Shown: positions 53,401-63,343, numbered from the stretch's first letter. The stretch: DNA of 64,000 nt from Chamaea fasciata (GCA_029207755.1 JARCOQ010000006.1:72700093-72764092); one strand, 5' to 3'. The notes: generated by a model not told the origin, from the sequence alone. Numbers and translations are program-made.

Positions 53401-56190
53401 CTCCTCCCTTCCTTTGTTTCTGCTGTGTGAAGGGACACAGCCCTTTTCTTGGGATAAAACTATAGGTGACCAGTTACATCCCTTGGGCTCTGTGTTTCCC
53501 TTCCTGGTAGTTCCTGGCCAAATACCAGTGCTTTGTTGCTTTATCTTGACTGGGCAGTTGTCACTAATAATTGCAGGCAAAATCAAATATTCCAATCAGA
53601 GCTTTCCCTCCATAAATTAACAGGGAAAAAAGTGAGAAAACCTTTATAGCCCTATTGCACTGTCACAGCACTCAGGGCCACAGCTTCCTTCAGGACTCAA
53701 CCTTGCTACACACCAGTGAAACTACTCTGCTTTGATTTTTATATTAACTATTGCAGGTCACTTCTCACTTATGATGTTTTAATCCTTTTCTGATTCCTGT
53801 TTCTGCTGAAACAACTGCTGCCTGTTGTTTCTCTACTCTCCCAAAGTGAACTTGCAAAAGGATTTTATATAGTTGTGTCAGTAACCAGAGCCATAAAATA
53901 AAAAAAAAAAAAATAATTGCTTTCTTTTTTTAAAAAAAGAGGAAAAGTTATCATCCATGACCCACCACCAATGTATGAGAATCACTGAAGTTTAGGACAG
54001 AGAGCATTATCTGTCTATACAAAGCATCTCCTATTAAGTTGTCTACACTGACATGATAAACTTCCTTATTAGGTAATTCCATTCCAGCTCTTTTTATGGC
54101 TCCTCAGTCTGTAGTATTTTTATGAATAGTTTATGTTGTGGTGTACTTATTAATTTGCTTCCACAACCTAAATGGCATAATTATCTCAAAGGTTCAATTA
54201 AAAAGTAATCTAGTAGGAGGTAGGATTCCCAATTACTGAGTGTGGGAAAGACTCCTATTCTGTTCTCACTGTCTTTCATCTCAGACATAATTGAATCAGT
54301 CGTTCTCCCAAATAAAATGCAGCTTTTCATCCCTGTGGAAGAAGGAGAGAGGTCATGGAGACCTGTGGAGACTACATATAATGATGTCTATTTTTACCTC
54401 CACGTTTTTCTTTAAAGATACAATTAAATTTGTTGTACACTCAAATTGCAGCCACTATGGGCACTCTCTTATAGACAAGACAGAAGAATAAATTATTTTC
54501 ATTGCTGTTTATTGTAATTGAAAAACAGTTTTTCTATTTCAGGTTCATTAGGCAGGCCTTTATAAGTGCATTAGAAGTAGAACAAAATCAATTTACATTT
54601 TAATTCGTACAAGTGTTTCACTTTGGAAACTTGTAAGTAGGTACTACCACTCTTTCAGAAAATGTCAGAACATTCTGACAGATATAAATCTGTAATTTAA
54701 TATTCCTAACTTAAAACTCCAGATATAATTTCCAGGGACAATAATTGCAGACAGTGGCAGGGCTTTATTAGTAGTCTGCTTTTCTTCCAGGGAATTATTC
54801 ACAATAGTTATTCTAAAACTGAGCTTTTGAAACTGGAATATTTTCCATTAATACTGGTAAATTAGTGGCACCAAAGAATGAATTGGTTTGCCCCACTGAG
54901 TTTTTTTTCCAGGGAGACACAAAGACAAGTTTTATGTTTTAGCCTTTTCAATTTGACATATTAGGTGCCACTAACTGAGGGTGCACACCTGCGTTAGTCT
55001 CATCCACATGTCTTCCTTATACCCAGATTGCTCCTTTTGCAGGGAATGTGCAGGATTTCTGACAAAAATGCCCATCTTAAGAAAGCTTATTTGGAAAATA
55101 ATAAACCCATGCATCTATCCACGGTGTTTTTCAAAAATATTTTAATGAAATATTAGTTGATCTCTGTATGATTGCTGTTTTCATGAAAGAAAGTCTTGGA
55201 TCACCCAGCTTTTCTCTCTAATAATTATTGGTTTGAGTGTGTGTATGGAGTAGTTCCTGGGCATCATTCCAAATCATATAAACTTTTTCCTTAAAAGATC
55301 TGAAAATAGGCATAATTTAAGATCACAAGATACTTTCCTGATTAAAATACTCCCAAGATTAGATCATTGGTGAAATAAACAAATTTAATTTTTTTGGCTC
55401 TTTTTATAAGGCATTTATTACAGACAGATTTCAGATTGGGGCACAGTTTGATGAAGTGAGTGATGGACTTCAAGCCCTTTTGCTGTTTTGGGACTGCACA
55501 CAGCATCAATAAAGATTTGGTGGGATTTGAAATTAATTTAATGGGGTTTTATACCCATGGAATGAGAAAATAAGTCAAGAAGTGTCATGGACTTCTGACA
55601 TCACACCTCATCTCCTGACTTGGCTTTTGATATGGAAACCCTAACAGTTTGCATGCAGGAGTTCAGAGTGCTGTCTAGGAAAGTCTAGGGAATACTTTTC
55701 TTGGGTAACCCTGCAAACAGGGACACTTGAATATCCATTCATTAAAACAATATAACTACTGGTTAAAGTTTAACGAGTCAGCCTAAGAATTTGCTGTGCT
55801 GGGAGATATTTCATAGCAACAGCGCTTCAAGTATATACTTATTCATTGTTTCCTTGCCGTTATATAATGGAATACCCCAGAACCTGTTTGCATTTCTCTC
55901 CTGTTAAAGCACTGTTTATTTGTAGATTTAAATGGGCCACTTTCTCTGTTGTGAGCTACCAGGGATTCCAGCTATTTTTACAAGTCAGGGAGAAATTTGT
56001 GTAGTTATGGAAAAAGTTTCAGATTATTTATTTCATAAACTTGTTGCTTTCTCTCTCATATCCCAAAAATGGGGAGTTGGGTTTGCTCACCGAGGGCTGT
56101 TTTCTTCCTGGAATTTGGGATCTAGTTCCTAAATACAGATTTTCATGTGTTAGGTGTCAAAACAGAAGTGGGCTCATTTAGAGTGTTGTA
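44460..56190. other. Gene-poor AT-rich sequence upstream of RPL7L1
   Basis: About 11.7 kb with no supportable exon or RNA gene. It contains an A-rich tract at about 53,891-53,912 and an 18-bp near-palindrome at 54,663-54,680. Distal regulatory elements for the RPL7L1-MAD2L1 pair could lie here, but none can be shown from sequence alone. Confidence 0.5.
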
Positions 56191-56609
56191 AAGGTTTGCA
56201 GCACCACCGAGGTGAGCAACGAAACCCTGGCACCACCGAACCTTGCGGCCAGAGGACTTTGCGGTCAGTGTAAATGAAAATGATTTCACCGTGTGCAGAC
56301 AGACACACATCCTTCCCCTGTCCTGCACGACGAAGCGGAGGGAGGCCTCCAGGAGCACAAGCCCAACGCCATCCAAGCGAGCGTGAGGCTGCGGCACCAC
56401 CTGCGGGCGACGCGCCTGTCCCACCCGTCGCATGTCCTCGCGTCTGCTCCTCTCCCGGGCTGGCCGCGTGCGGGTGTCGCAGGCAGAGCGCAGGGCGGGC
56501 CAGGAGAGCGTCCCTTCCCCGGGCCGGACGCTTCCCGACACTCCGCCATCCCTGGGAAGGACAGCGGCGCCTGGCGGGGGGGGGAGCGGCCATGCCCCCC
56601 CCTCAGCCC

Positions 56610-56621
56610 CGCGCATGCGCG
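56610..56621. promoter_or_regulatory. NRF1-type palindrome upstream of RPL7L1
   Basis: CGCGCATGCGCG is a perfect palindrome containing the full NRF1 consensus core GCGCATGCGC. It lies just upstream of the RPL7L1 start codon within the CpG island. NRF1 sites of this kind are common in TATA-less housekeeping promoters. Binding here is inferred from the motif. Confidence 0.65.
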
Positions 56622-56633
56622 GCGGCGGTGCGG

Positions 56634-56644
56634 CAAGATGGCGG
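56634..56644 (+). promoter_or_regulatory. YY1-type motif overlapping the RPL7L1 start codon
   Basis: CAAGATGGCGG matches the AAnATGGCGG core of the YY1 consensus and includes the RPL7L1 initiator ATG. YY1 sites placed over the start codon, with a very short 5' UTR, are a known arrangement in translation and housekeeping genes. This also supports the chosen start codon. Binding is inferred. Confidence 0.6.
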
Positions 56645-59600
56645 AGCTGGAGGAGTGAGTGCGGCGGAGAGGGAGGGGTGCAGGGGGTGCGGGATCCGCC
56701 GCCATCCGCGGGCCGGGGCGGCCCGGGGGGCTTGGGATGTCACCGGGGTGTGACCGGGATGTGACCGGGTTGTCCCGCCCGCAGGCCGAGGCGGCGGATC
56801 CCTCTGGTGCCGGAGAACTTGCTGAAGAAGAGGAAGGCGTACCTGGCCATCAAGGCCACCCAGGCCAAGCAGGCGCTGCTCAACAAGCGCAAGGTACGGC
56901 GGGTCCCGGCAGAGCCTGGTCCTGCAGTCCCAGGTCGTCCTCCGGAGCAGGGAATCGCAATTCCTTGAAATTCCTAGGAAATGATCGAAGTGGTCGGGTC
57001 CCACAGTGAGGGAGTGTCCGAGCACAGCGGGTGGGCAGGGATCATCTTCAGGGTTCCGAGGGGAGCTTGTGTCCCTCAGTATCATCTCCGTGTGTCGCTG
57101 AGTCTTGTAAAGGGGAGAGAATTTTACAGGCTGTTACACCGAAACAGGAGTATATGGAAGACTGTGTGTTGTTCCTGTTGGATTAGTGGTGGTCAGATGT
57201 TTGGAGCCACATGTGGGAAACTGCAGCGATGCTGAGTTGTCTCTGCCTCCCAGGGATTTCAGTGTCTGAAACCACCTTTGTGTTGTAAACCTGCATGGTA
57301 ACCGTGCTTTTCTGAGGGTACATTTAGAGTTACTTATCTGTTAGAGCAGCACAGGTCATGCTAAAGCCTTTTTCTACGTGTGGGATGGCACATGACCTAG
57401 TGCAGACACACCTTGTGCACAGTGTGCAATTTCCAGACTGGCAGAGCAACACTAACATTTCTAATTCCAAATCTAATTTCAAATCTGCTGTACCCCAGCT
57501 AGTACAGGTGTCTGTCTTAAAGGTTTCCCAGTGAATTTTGTGGCATTATGTGCAGAACTCCTGCCATTTTTGTTTGATGCCGTGGTTACATTTTTAAGAG
57601 CATCAGTGGCTTGCTGTGTTTCCAAAGTGGAAGCATAAGCAATAACATAAAACAGCCACTCCTTAAGATTCTCATCAGAAAAAAGACCTTAGTGATGAGA
57701 CTTTGATTAGGTCTGCCTCGTTTGAAAATACAAAACAATTTTGTGGGTGATTTACAAGGTGAAGTAAAACAGAAGACACGCAACATTAGATTCTTTATTT
57801 TAAAATGGGCTGCTAATGTAACCAGTAGAGTATCTTAAACATAAGTGTGTGATGCTGTGCATTTTTAAGTCCTATATGTATGAGAGAAGACGATGACTTA
57901 GGTGGATATACTCATTTCTAAGCTAAGGAGAGGCATTTAAACATCTCTTTAATTTTGAAAAGGAGCTTTACATTTTCTAGGAATAATGAAAAGACTTACC
58001 AGGTGAGCCAGGTGTTCTCTATTCAAATTAGCAGTACTTAATAGGTGAATGTTTGAATTTTTTTTACATGTGTCCCTGTGTAGAAAAGGACTTCCAATGC
58101 AGTTATTTTCTGTTGGAGGGTAATTTTGAGTCACACTAGGGTATTGCTGTAGCATCTGTTTTGCCCACATGTTGTTTCTGGGTTTCCCAACCATTTGCTG
58201 AGCTGTGTGCCTAGGAGTATCCTGGGTCTTGCTCCGTTTTCCCTAATTTATATTTTTCCTGCAGAAAAACTCTTTATTCACTGTTCGTAAATAATAGTTG
58301 TGTGTAAATTCACGTGTTGTCCCTCAGTTCTGCCTCCCTTGGGCTTAGATAATCAAATTTATTTTCTTACTGCTTCCAAAGCTGAAAGAACATTGTTTGG
58401 CCTTGCAGATGTAAACCTCTGAGACTTTTGTGATGGGTGACACTGTGTTTTCCTTTTGTCTGTAGCAGCAGAAGGGGAAACAGATCCAGTTCAGGCGCCT
58501 GGAGACCTTTGTCCGGGACTCGTGGCGCAAGCGGCGGGATGACACCCGGCTGAGGCGCATGGAGCAGAGGCCTGGGCCGGCAGCGGCGCCTCAGGAGAGC
58601 AAACTGGCCTTCGTCGTGAGGATTGAGGAGTAAGGACCTTCCCCTGCTCCTTCCTTCATTGCTGCTACCCCTTGTTGGGTCATTGCTACACCACGGCAGT
58701 GGGATCAACCCAGACAGGTCTCCTTGCAGGTGATCTGAGGCCTTTTGGTGCTGCAATAGAGAAATGTGGTTACTAATACTTTTTTTTTCCCCTCAGTATT
58801 AAGGGAGTGACCAAGAGGGTGAAGAGAGTGATGGAGTTGCTGCGGCTGAGGAAGAATTACACTGGGATATTTGTGAAGCTGAGCCCGCTGTCGCTGAAGA
58901 TGCTGCGGATCGTGGAGCCTTATGTGGCGTGGGGGTACGTACCCTTCCCATGACTTGGGGGTTGTTGGATTCTCCAGCTGCTATCACAGATCCATTACTT
59001 CTCCTGTAATGGTCAAAACTTAATAAACTTCATAGCTAGAACTTGTTACTGTCCCTTTTCTCATTGTTCTTGACATAACTTGTTTACTTTCCCACCTCTG
59101 CACAAGAGAGTGGAATGGGGCTTTCCTCTGCATCATGTCTCTCTGTTGCTGAATCTGATTTTTGCTTCTGCACAGACAGCCTAACCTGAAATCTGTACGA
59201 GAGCTCATCCTGAAACGGGGCCAAGCCAAGATCAAGAAAAAGAGGGTGCCTCTGACAGACAACATGCTGATAGAGGAACATTTAGGTGAGGAAGAGGGTG
59301 AGACAGTTGAAGGAAGTGTTAGGCATTGAGAGTCTGACTTGAAAGGGTGAGGAGAGACAAAATCTTGCCAAACTAGAGGACTGGCAATTCTGGAGCACTG
59401 TGAGATCATACAGTTGGGCATCTCTTTTTTTTTTTTTTTTTTTTCTTGTGTAGGGGGCTGTGGTATCATTTGCCTGGAAGACCTTATTCATGAAATCTAC
59501 TCAACTGGGAAGTATTTCAAAAGAGTAACCAGCTTCCTGTGGCCGTTCCATCTGTCTGTGGCTCGCCACGCGTCACGAAACAGAGTGGGTTTCCTCAAGG

Positions 59601-59662
59601 AGATGGGCAAGCCTGGCTACAGAGGGGATGCAATCAACCAGCTCATCCGTCAGCTCAACTAG
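56638..59662 (+). CDS. RPL7L1: 60S ribosomal protein L7-like 1, six coding exons
   Basis: Coding exons read from the sequence: 56638-56654, 56785-56893, 58466-58629, 58797-58934, 59176-59285 and 59454-59662 (stop TAG). All introns are GT-AG and phases join cleanly to 747 nt, 248 aa. The N-terminal ~90 residues are basic and lysine/arginine rich, like the L7/L30 N-terminal region. An L30-type ferredoxin-like domain starts near residue 90 (LAFVVRIE) and includes [12 protein letters not shown] and [14 protein letters not shown]. The C-terminus ([25 protein letters not shown]) matches RPL7L1 rather than canonical RPL7. The family is related to yeast Rlp7, a nucleolar factor in 60S maturation and ITS2-region rRNA processing; that role here is inferred. 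The start is the ATG after a short GC-rich leader; residues MAELEE fit the family. Introns and a CpG-island promoter argue against a retrocopy. Exon 3 has a tandem acceptor, so one or two glutamines may be optional. Confidence 0.95.
56736..56769 (+). repeat. Short degenerate tandem repeat in RPL7L1 intron 1
   Basis: Three successive 11-12 bp units built on the pattern RTGTSACCGGG lie in the 130-bp first intron, between the donor at 56,655 and the acceptor ending at 56,784. The unit is GC-rich and CpG-containing. It is probably local slippage; no function is suggested. Confidence 0.5.
56894..58465 (+). other. RPL7L1: RPL7L1 intron 2
   Basis: This is the longest intron of the gene (about 1.57 kb), from GTACGG to a pyrimidine-rich acceptor ending TGTAG. 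I looked for an intronic C/D snoRNA because genes of the translation machinery often host them. A C-box-like GTGATGA occurs near 57,691, but no D box follows at a suitable distance and there is no terminal stem, so none is called. Otherwise it is unremarkable AT-rich intron. Confidence 0.85.
59425..59444 (+). repeat. Poly-T run in the RPL7L1 intron 5 acceptor tract
   Basis: An uninterrupted run of about 20 T lies immediately before CTTGTGTAG, the acceptor of the last coding exon at 59,454. It serves as an extended polypyrimidine tract and is a likely length-variable homopolymer. Confidence 0.85.
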
Positions 59663-60380
59663 CCAGGTGAGCAGTGCCTGCTGGCTTCAGTCTGAGGCTC
59701 ACCCTTCGTTCCCTTTCCTAAGGACAGCCCCACTGCCTTTGAAGATGAAGGGGGGGCTCCCTTGGTTTTGATTGTCACTCTACAAAAGTGACCTCAGGGT
59801 AGGGGAATCTAATCAAGAGCGTGGGTCCTATTAGGAATAAGCACATGCTGTTGGATATCTCCATGAAGACTTGCTTCCTGGGAGATAATAAGACATTCTT
59901 GTTTGTTTTCTTCCCTGTTCTGCAGGGTTTTTGTGACAGCTTCAGGATCTATGACCTGCTCCTTTTCACATGTACCTTTCATGGACATGCAACTTCTCTT
60001 GACTGCTGGTGCCTCTATAAAAGAAGAAATACAGAGATGATGATGGAGATGGACTTTGGGCTGGCCCTTCTTAAAGAAGAAGATAAATGATGTTTGGTAC
60101 CAGAATGGGCTTCTTGGAGCAATTTGACTTTTGCATCTCTGTAAAATAAGTGGTTTTTTTATGCTCACCACTGCAGACTTCACTCTTTGAAGTGCTCCTG
60201 CTTCTAGGGGTGAAGAGGTACTGCAGTCACAATTGTGCTGACAGGCAAAATAATACATCAAGGTATTCTTCTGTTACTGCAGCATAAGCCCTGGCAGTGA
60301 ATAATGTAACTTTTTAAGTACCTAGATTGTATTTATTTTAAAAAATTACTTGTTTTGTGCTCCTGATTTGAAAGGGACTG

Positions 60381-60382
<2 letters not shown>

Positions 60383-60408
<26 letters not shown>
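60383..60408 (+). repeat. T26 homopolymer in RPL7L1 3' UTR
   Basis: Twenty-six consecutive T residues, followed by AAAC, lie about 110 bp upstream of the RPL7L1 poly(A) signal. A simple homopolymer, likely length-variable. On the minus strand it reads as poly(A), but no retroposed gene body is visible beside it. Confidence 0.9.
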
Positions 60409-60413
<5 letters not shown>

Positions 60414-60519
60414 TCTGCCAGATTGTGACTGCTGGGGAAAATTATTGCCTGGAAACAGGAAAGCCCCTAAAGGTTGTAATACAGTCATGGGATGGAGTAT
60501 ATGTAATTGATGTTTTTTA

Positions 60520-60525
60520 AATAAA
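60520..60525 (+). terminator. RPL7L1: Poly(A) signal of RPL7L1
   Basis: AATAAA on the plus strand, about 860 bp after the RPL7L1 stop codon and after the last plausible 3' UTR sequence. It is followed by T-rich sequence. It is the only canonical hexamer I noticed downstream of the stop before the convergent gene's own 3' end. Confidence 0.75.
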
Positions 60526-60545
60526 TTTTTGAAATTATTATACGA

Positions 60546-60960
60546 TAAGGTCCTACATCACTGGAAAAGAGTGGAAAAAACAGATTTTAACACTCTGGAA
60601 TGAATTTAGTGAAGGAGGTGAACAAAACCATGGAATAGTCCGAAAGTTCTAGGGTTTTAAATCCCCAATTTCTTCTACAAAAATGGGTAAGAACACATGA
60701 AGAATCCAGTGCTGTTTAACAAATCTGGAAGGCACGGTGCTTAGTCATTAGTTCACTGTGACAATTTAAATTGTTATTTGAAGACTTGGGTGGGGGCAAA
60801 CTGTTAATCCATGAATGGATTTTGTATGGACTCCACAGCACTTGGGAGACACAGGAAGGAAACAAGGAGGATGCCTTTTGGGTGTTACTTGGATGACAGT
60901 AACCTGGAATGCAGCATTCATAAAACCATCTGAAATATGAAGGAATGCAGACTCTCAGTT
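60546..60960. other. Intergenic spacer between convergent RPL7L1 and MAD2L1
   Basis: About 0.4 kb between the two opposing poly(A) signals. No open frame, repeat or RNA gene could be supported. Read-through of either transcript would create an overlap with the other, but the sequence alone does not show this. Confidence 0.6.
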
Positions 60961-60964
60961 AGAG

Positions 60965-61638
60965 AACACTATAAAACTTGAAGCTTTATTCTGTAAAACA
61001 AGAATACAAACATAGAAAATGGTGGACAGACACTACAGACGAACACAGACTCAAAACAACTCCGTCTCCAGAACTAGAGCCCAGTGGTCACTAAAATAAA
61101 AGGCTTCATATATTTAAAGTTTTCCTGATAAACAGCTGCTTCCATTGTAGAGAAGTACAAGAATTGCTTGGTTGATTCATTTTAGGGTTAATTCTGGTAG
61201 TAAAACAGCCCAGGCTTTTAACATGAGAACTGGCATACTAGCAATGAGTTTTTTTTAGTTGCTACAGAGAACTTAAGACTGCTAACAGAATGCAGTTTTA
61301 AAATCATTTTAAAATACAAAATTACAGGAACTGAACACAATTCTAGCAGCTATTCCTATATTTAGGCCATTTTTCTAGCAGAGGCAGTGGTTTAACACAC
61401 CATTAGTTTAGCTCACACAGTAAAGTAAGAATTGAACTATGATCATGAATACCTTTCTTAAATCTCTTAAAAAATGATGCCAGCTTAGTCTAGTGTCACA
61501 TTATCACAGACAGGTATTTTGTCTTTGTTATACTTCATCAAGAGGACAGTAATGATGTGCTCATGGCTTAGCTGCATGATGAACAGAAACTGTACAAGGT
61601 GACAGGATATTTACAAACACAAAACTTGCCCCTGCATC
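60965..61638 (-). other. MAD2L1: MAD2L1 3' untranslated region
   Basis: Minus-strand sequence from the TAA stop at 61,639-61,641 to just past the AATAAA at 60,985-60,990. It is AT-rich with no splice-site pair and no recognisable repeat. The 3' boundary is inferred. Confidence 0.7.
60985..60990 (-). terminator. MAD2L1: Poly(A) signal of MAD2L1
   Basis: TTTATT on the plus strand reads AATAAA on the minus strand, about 650 bp downstream of the MAD2L1 stop codon. Cleavage is expected 10-30 bases further, near 60,960-60,975. It faces the RPL7L1 signal at 60,520. Confidence 0.75.
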
Positions 61639-63343
61639 TTACGGAACAGAATCCTTCTTGTAAGCCACCATGGTGTTGACTTTGTGGATTGTGGTAGTGA
61701 AGGAACGCAGCCGAACCTCTTCTGAATTGGCTATGAACTGTGGTCCTGACTCTTCCCACTTTTCTGGCACTGCCAAATCTTTATCCGTGTATATCAGCAA
61801 GTCAAAGGCACCTGGGAGCAAGGGAGAACAAATTCACCATAAGGAGATGGCAGGGTTGAAGGGCAACTTCTAGAACTTGAGACAAGGACCAAGGTTTTCA
61901 GAAGTTACACTGATACTAGTTCTGTGAAAAAACCCCAGTAGTTAAAATAAGTTACATTCATGTGAGGCCATTTTAGTTTTCTCAAGTGAGTGTCGTAGTT
62001 TTTTTTTTTTTTTTAACATGTTACAATGCTGTGGAGCTGAGCTCTGTATAACACTTCATATGAACAAATTACTCAAGAAGACTTGTGTTCCTTAGGGCAT
62101 ACATACTAATTAATTTCCTCAAGTTTGTTAAGCCACCCCAAGTTCTGCTCTCATTTCAGTCTAACAAAGTGCTGTCTCACAAACATGATAGCACACAATG
62201 TGTAACAATTTAAAAGGCCTCAGAAAACCAGAAAATACTTTCTAAAGTTGGAAAGTTACTAAAGTTTTTTCAAAAGCGTTTGATTTCTTTCGTGCAGTTC
62301 AGAATACTCACAGGCAGATTCCAGGAGTGGCAGGAAGGTTACTGTGGCAGTTATCTGTCTGATGACAGAGCGAATTTCATCCTGAATTGCCTTCTGAGAT
62401 TTCTCTCGTGGTCCACTGGAGAAGTAAGAAAACTCTGGTAAGAGAAAAAACTTCTACTGTGCTGAGTTTCCTCTAAATACAGTTCTCTTTGTTAAGCTCT
62501 GTTAGTCTGTTTGCTACAGTAATTCTAGAGTAGTAGTAACACTTTCAAGTCCTTAGAAAAGTTAAGTGATAGCTGGCCTCCCATTATTGTTGCGTGTTCA
62601 GTCGTAAAATGACTGGTTTGCAGACAAAAAGAGGGTGGGGCACTGAGAAAGGTTTGAAGGAACAAGTCCGTGGCGTTGATCCTGTGCCTGCACCGGTACT
62701 CGGGAGTGGAGGGACCGCGGTACTCACTTGTCATCCTTTGCAGTTTTGTCACACTCGATGTCAAACTGCCATCGCTCCAGGACCTCGCTGCTCTCGATGC
62801 TGGAGATGACCACCACCAGGCGCTGCACGATGCACTTGTACAGCCACTCTGTAAGAAGGCACGGCAGTCACTGAGAGCGCGAGCAGCAGCGGCAGGGACA
62901 CCGCCCGGAGGGCCCCGCCGCCAGCCCGCACCTTTCATCTGCTCCGTCACGTTGTTGAGGTAGTTGGCCAGGTCCGGGTCCGTGGTGACCAGCAGGGTGA
63001 GCCCGTACTTCTGCACGCGGGTGAAGGTCTCGGGGGGGTAGATGCCCCGCTGGTACAGGATGCTGTTGATTCCATAGGCTGCACGATTTAGATGGAGAGG
63101 GAAAGGGATGTGTACCACACGCCCCCCGCCACCAGGCCCCAGCCGGCGGCCATGTCGCCCCACAAGGCGCGGCCTCCCACCCTCTCACCTTCCCTCCCAC
63201 CCTCCTTCTCTCCCTCCCTCTCTCGCAGCGCAGTCCCCGACGCCCCCCGCGGCTCCCTCACAGAAGAACTCGGCGACGAGCTCGGCGCTGCCGCGCAGGG
63301 TGATGCCCTGGTGCTCCCGGCCGAGCTGCAGCTGCGCCGCCAT
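61639..63343 (-). CDS. MAD2L1: Mitotic spindle assembly checkpoint protein MAD2A, five coding exons
   Basis: Minus-strand coding exons in transcript order: 63343-63262, 63078-62932, 62848-62728, 62415-62312 and 61811-61639 (stop TAA). All introns are GT-AG; lengths 82, 147, 121, 104 and 173 nt join to 627 nt, 208 aa. Almost the whole protein is a HORMA domain. Recognisable blocks are GITLRGSAELVAEFF, YGINSILYQRGIYPPETF, VQKYGLTLLVTTDPDL, VLERWQFDIECDKTAKDD, EIRSVIRQITATVTFLPLLE, DLLIYTDKDL, VPEKWEESGPQF and the safety-belt segment EVRLRSFTTTIHKVN. The equivalent of human Arg133 (dimer interface) is kept at Arg136. Known role: binds MAD1 and CDC20 at unattached kinetochores and, in the mitotic checkpoint complex, inhibits APC/C. 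The ATG has a strong context (G at -3, G at +4). The N-terminus is three residues longer than human, and the last five residues differ from the human tail. Gene order is convergent with RPL7L1. Confidence 0.96.
61812..62311 (-). other. MAD2L1: MAD2L1 intron 4
   Basis: 500-bp intron between coding exons 4 and 5, with donor GTGAGT and acceptor TCCCTTGCTCCCAG (minus strand). It contains a 16-T run around 61,999-62,014 on the plus strand. No other element seen. Confidence 0.9.
62416..62727 (-). other. MAD2L1: MAD2L1 intron 3
   Basis: 312-bp intron between coding exons 3 and 4, with donor GTGAGT after AAGGATGACAA and acceptor CTTACTTCTCCAG on the minus strand. An open frame that continues from exon 2 across introns 2 and 3 is read-through and is not a separate product. 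Confidence 0.9.
63166..63228 (+). repeat. Polypyrimidine CT-rich tract in MAD2L1 intron 1
   Basis: Imperfect run of CCCTCC and CTCT units on the plus strand, hence GGGA-rich on the MAD2L1 transcript strand. It lies in the 183-bp first intron, between 63,079 and 63,261. Low-complexity sequence within the CpG island. Confidence 0.7.

Larger units (their letters stand above)
56200..56960 (+). promoter_or_regulatory. RPL7L1: CpG island and promoter of RPL7L1
   Basis: Base composition changes abruptly from AT-rich to very GC-rich with dense CpG from about 56,200, through exons 1 and 2, and fades after about 56,960. No TATA box is evident near the first exon. Long open frames here on both strands (up to ~160 codons) are composition artefacts of the GC-rich island and are not called as genes. 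The exact transcription start cannot be read from the sequence; it probably lies within tens of bases before the ATG at 56,638. The 400 bp of island upstream of the ATG could also start divergent transcription. Confidence 0.8.
59663..60545 (+). other. RPL7L1: RPL7L1 3' untranslated region (possibly spliced)
   Basis: Runs from the TAG stop to just past the AATAAA at 60,520. It includes a strong donor (CCAG then GTGAGC at 59,667) four bases after the stop, and a strong acceptor (pyrimidine tract then TGCAG ending at 59,925), so a 259-bp 3' UTR intron is likely. It also contains a 26-T run at 60,383-60,408. The 3' end position is inferred from the poly(A) signal only. Confidence 0.7.

Noticed and set aside
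56143..57085. Several long overlapping open frames on both strands around RPL7L1 exons 1-2
   Set aside because: They result from the CpG island, where stop codons are rare. Only the frame of the spliced RPL7L1 exons matches a known protein.
57685..57790. Possible intronic C/D box snoRNA in RPL7L1 intron 2 (GTGATGA near 57,691)
   Set aside because: No CTGA D box follows at the right distance, and there is no pairing terminal stem.
58797..59662. Canonical RPL7 instead of RPL7L1
   Set aside because: The C-terminal FHLSVARHA and GFLKEMG segments and the N-terminal region match the L7-like 1 paralogue, not RPL7.
62525..63163. A 212-codon minus-strand frame containing part of MAD2L1
   Set aside because: It matches MAD2L1 only across exon 2, then reads through intron 2 and beyond in the wrong frame. 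The spliced model gives the full family protein.
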